Below are positions 61,116-64,000 of a DNA stretch of 64,000 bases, piece after piece (within the stretch, counting starts at the first letter, position 1; each line of letters starts with the position of its first letter). Source of the DNA: Ascoidea rubescens DSM 1968 (taxonomy: Eukaryota; Ascomycota; Saccharomycetes; Ascoideales; Ascoideaceae). The position numbers and the translations under genes are program-made. The DNA is taken from positions 2,988,694 through 3,052,693 of the forward strand of contig NW_017962913.1 in the NCBI RefSeq assembly GCF_001661345.1. Reading direction: 5' to 3'. The notes beneath the pieces were generated by a model. The model searched no databases. It saw only the letters and a program-made list of their open reading frames with translations, and was not told the origin of the DNA.

Positions 61116-62731
61116 ATTTGCTAAACCGTTTAATTATTGTTGATCAATCATTTTCATTATATAGCCATACTATTAATTATCTATTTATTAAAATTAATAT
61201 TTCGTATTGATCACAATATAGCATTTATTTTGTTTTATTCAATAACATTAGAAACTAACTCGTGACTTACTCGAAGTTTACGAAAAGAATGAGCAAGTTG
61301 CACATTAAGAGGTTTTTGTTTAGATGAGAATAAGTTTTATAGGAAGTTCCAAAGAAATTGAACGTTAAGAATCAGCGGAAATAAATAAAAGTATAATGAA
61401 GACAGATTAAAATTCAACACATAACAGAGATATAAAGAATAAACGACCGAAGCATAACAAAATGAGTTTAATAATACATTTAGATTAGCCTCCAAAGAAG
61501 AGAATTGTAAAAATAATGTAGACAGGCTTGCCAAAAAAGCCAAAGGCTGAGAGAAAAGGAAATTAAAACGAAAGAGATATTCCTCAAAGATTGAAGCAGA
61601 TTAAGTTTAAATTTTAGTCTAAACTAAACGTTTCCCTCCATTGAGCGTAGCTAATGAAAAGAAAACCGATAAAGTTGAGACACCAGCAAAATCGGAAAAG
61701 AAAGGTTCTGGCGATCTGGCTGTTTTGTTGAGCATGGACACCAATCCTCGCTCTGGGCTAGCGATCTGCGTTTGTGCAGCTTCTGAGGCTGGAAAGCCCC
61801 CTTAAAGCCCATACAACAAACACCTCAAACACCACAAGCACCAAAAAGAGTCTCCACGAGTAGCCCATGTGTCATTTTGACAGAAGCAGAGATTGCTTGT
61901 TCTGTCTGCTTGTGACCCCTCGCTGACCTAGGCTAGCGTTGAAACTTAAAGGGCTCACGTGACACCGGCTCCGGGACCATTTGTCCGTTTGCGCGCGTTG
62001 ATCACTGCGGAGATGCATGGGACAGCAGGGCATGGCGTGCCTCTGGCTCGGAGTCTGTGCTGCAAACCAGATTGAGCAGGGGCTTATGTCCCGGTAGCAC
62101 GGGTGGAGGGTAAGTGCCAGAGAGTGATGTGGGTTTATTTCTGCTTTTTCTCAACAAGCAATTTATTTAGAGATGAATGAGCGGACTGAGTAAATGAATG
62201 ATTGCTCTGGAGTGTCAAATCGGTTAGCAATTGCACTTTATGGTTAGTATGGCAATTAGAATTTAGGATTATAATTGCAATTGTAAAGACAATTTCAATT
62301 TGTGTTTGTAGATCATCTTATTAATTGCATTTGTGAGTTGAAATGTATATTGTGTATATTTCTCAGTTGCTGCGATATAAAAACATCCTTTCTTTCTCTT
62401 CTCTTTATCTTTAAATTCTGCTTTTCCAATTACTCATCAAGCAATAATTATCGTTTTAGTCTAATCCAGTATCCTTTATCAGTTTAATTTTTCCAGTCTA
62501 GTTCTCTCTCATTCGCCCTCTTTTGGTTTATTCTAACTCACTTTAATTAATCTCACTTCAGTTTTAATTCAATTACGTTTCGCCAATCTGATCTTTTCCT
62601 TGAAAAAAATCAAATTTTCCTAATTAATCTGGTTGTTTAACCTCCAATTATCAGTTTATTCTATTTCATTTTTTTGATTTTTTGATTTTTTAATTTTTTT
62701 ATTTTCTGGCTAGTATTTTACTCTATTAAAT

Positions 62732-62779
62732 TAGTTATTTATTTATTATTTATTATTTATTATTTATTATTTATTATTT
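62732..62779 (+). repeat. (TTATTTA)n repeat
   Basis: About six tandem 7-base units in the T-rich region 240 bases upstream of the kinase gene. This is a simple sequence repeat. Confidence 0.85.
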
Positions 62780-63021
62780 GTCATTTATCACTGATTATTA
62801 TTTTGTTATCTCTTATCTTCAAATTTCAAAAAGAAAAATTTTCACTTTCTGCATCATCCTATAAATATTTCATCTTCTACCCAAGCATCTTCTTCTCTTT
62901 TTTCTTCCCTTCTTTTTCAAAACCAGAATTTAACTCTCAAGTTTATTCAACTATATTAACTAGTTTTCATAACGGCAACATCTTATTTATTTGTTTACTT
63001 AATAACTCTCATCACCCGTCA

Positions 63022-64000
63022 ATGAATATCAATCAGCTCTATACCCCTCCATCATCCACCTCTGTCTCTGTTTCAGCGATGCCCTCCACTGTCTTACCTA
63101 TTCAACTTCCCTTCAAACTATTAATTCCAAACAACAACAACAACAACATCAACAACATCAACATCAACAACAACATCAACACACCCACTAACAACATCAA
63201 TATCAACACTAACATCAACCACAACAATCTTACCTCCATAATCTCACAAAACACCGTCTCTTCCTTGTCTTCTGTTTCCTCAATCAACTCATCTTTCACC
63301 GACCAATCAAGCACCACCATCCAATCTCCAATCTCTCTTTCCTCTCCAACCACCTCTTTAAACTCTTTTAAAGATGACCCTCCTTATTCCTATTCCTCAA
63401 TTCCAAACCAGCCTTCATTGAACTCGAATCTCATTTCAAATCAATCCTTAATACTCAACCCAAACCACTATAAATTAATCATTGATTTCGAAAATGGCTA
63501 CTTGGGTCAAGGCTCAATCTCCACTGTTTACTCGGCTACCCTTGTCAACATCCTTCAAAACAATCTGCTAACTCAAGTTGCCATAAAGTTGCCAATCAAT
63601 GAGAGAATTAATAAAAAATTTAATTCGGAGGCTCTAATTTTAAACACTCTATCCAACTACTATCTCTCTTCTCAAGCTAATAATAACAACATTAATAATA
63701 ACAACATTAATATTAACAACATTAATATTAACTTCCCTTTTATTAAATTTTTTGGCATTTATCAATTATTCAAAAAGGATTACCCTCCAATTCGCTTAAA
63801 CAAATTTAGAAATGCTCTATTATTAGAAAAATGTCCTCTGGATTTGTCAAATTTAATTGATAACATTACTTTTTCCCCAAACTACGAATTATTCATCTCA
63901 AATACCTCCTGGTGGAATTTGGTCAACCAACTATTCAAAGGTCTCCTAATCCTAAGAAAACTAAACATCATTCATTGCGATTTGAAAACTTCAAATGTCC
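63022..64000 (+). CDS. Serine/threonine protein kinase, 3' part beyond the window
   Basis: The frame begins at this ATG and is open to the window edge (326 codons visible). The N-terminal 150 residues are Asn/Ser/Thr-rich with an Asn-Ile repeat. The kinase domain starts near residue 155: the glycine loop GYLGQGSISTVYSA, VAIKLP with the ATP-binding Lys, a Glu-containing SEALILNTLS helix, LLLEKCPLDLSNLI, and the catalytic loop IIHCDLKTSN, with Cys in place of the usual Arg of HRD. HCDLK loops occur in active kinases. The DFG motif lies outside the window. A particular kinase cannot be named. The upstream region is a long T-rich leader. Confidence 0.85.
   Translation, partial: MNINQLYTPPSSTSVSVSAMPSTVLPIQLPFKLLIPNNNNNNINNININNNINTPTNNININTNINHNNLTSIISQNTVSSLSSVSSINSSFTDQSSTTIQSPISLSSPTTSLNSFKDDPPYSYSSIPNQPSLNSNLISNQSLILNPNHYKLIIDFENGYLGQGSISTVYSATLVNILQNNLLTQVAIKLPINERINKKFNSEALILNTLSNYYLSSQANNNNINNNNININNININFPFIKFFGIYQLFKKDYPPIRLNKFRNALLLEKCPLDLSNLIDNITFSPNYELFISNTSWWNLVNQLFKGLLILRKLNIIHCDLKTSNV

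Larger units (their letters stand above)
60120..63021. other. 2.9 kb without host genes
   Basis: The stretch contains a probable LTR relic (60898-61115) with a related flank, a small direct repeat (60567-60599), an AT-rich stretch (61120-61640), a GC-rich island (61680-62110) with CACGTG at 61956-61961, and a long T-rich leader region (62480-63020) before the kinase gene. No credible protein-coding frame is seen. Confidence 0.6.

Noticed and set aside
1-64000. CRISPR arrays, rRNA, tRNA genes, prophage or bacterial operons
   Set aside because: None was seen; the simple repeats are microsatellites in coding or leader sequence and the genes are eukaryotic.

Overview
The window is AT-rich nuclear DNA from a budding yeast (Saccharomycotina). 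Genes are dense and mostly intronless, but three carry short introns with GTATGT 5' splice sites and TACTAAC-like branch points. Most products match well-known yeast families. Two genes usually absent from Saccharomyces cerevisiae, a complex I assembly factor (NDUFAF3 type) and a five-finger ZC3H3/Red5-type protein, point away from the Saccharomyces group. Long Asn, Asp and Ser-Asn runs and very AT-rich codons recall lineages such as Ascoidea or Saccharomycopsis, but that placement is a guess. The CUG decoding rule cannot be settled here.

Layout. 1-3055: 3' part of a long, disordered, acidic protein. 3748-11761: a secretory island with three yapsin-type aspartic proteases and, among them, a 59-residue secreted peptide precursor with dibasic sites. 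12010-19833: IES2 (INO80 complex), AEP2-like (mitochondrial), cytosolic NADP-isocitrate dehydrogenase and DPH5, all on the minus strand. 20548-23044: an RNase H1-like protein with a decayed active site, then a spliced fumarylacetoacetate-hydrolase-fold gene. 23324-29950: divergent SCY1-type pseudokinase and PIB2-type FYVE protein. 30452-32600: the spliced CCCH gene. 33191-37815: divergent GPI protein and ARG81-type regulator. 38218-42871: peroxisomal acyl-CoA synthetase, convergent with a second Zn2Cys6 factor. 43121-50873: divergent membrane GH17 glucanase and SYT1-type Arf exchange factor. 51357-52785: divergent MRPL51 (spliced) and NDUFAF3-like. 53270-55603: vacuolar amino acid transporter. 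56892-60119: an unrecognised membrane-anchored protein. 60120-63021: a gene-free stretch with a probable LTR relic. 63022-64000: the start of a protein kinase gene.

Themes. PIB2 (TORC1 activation), the AVT transporter and the ARG81-like factor all belong to amino acid and nitrogen control, and two of the three have GATAA motifs upstream. The yapsins, GPI protein and GH17 enzyme serve the cell surface. Several upstream regions are distinctly GC-rich and CpG-rich while the coding sequence is AT-rich, the reverse of the usual yeast pattern.

No tRNA, rRNA, CRISPR array or intact mobile element was recognised. The most interesting observations are the structured second intron of the CCCH gene, the inactive-looking RNase H1, and the secreted peptide gene inside the protease cluster.
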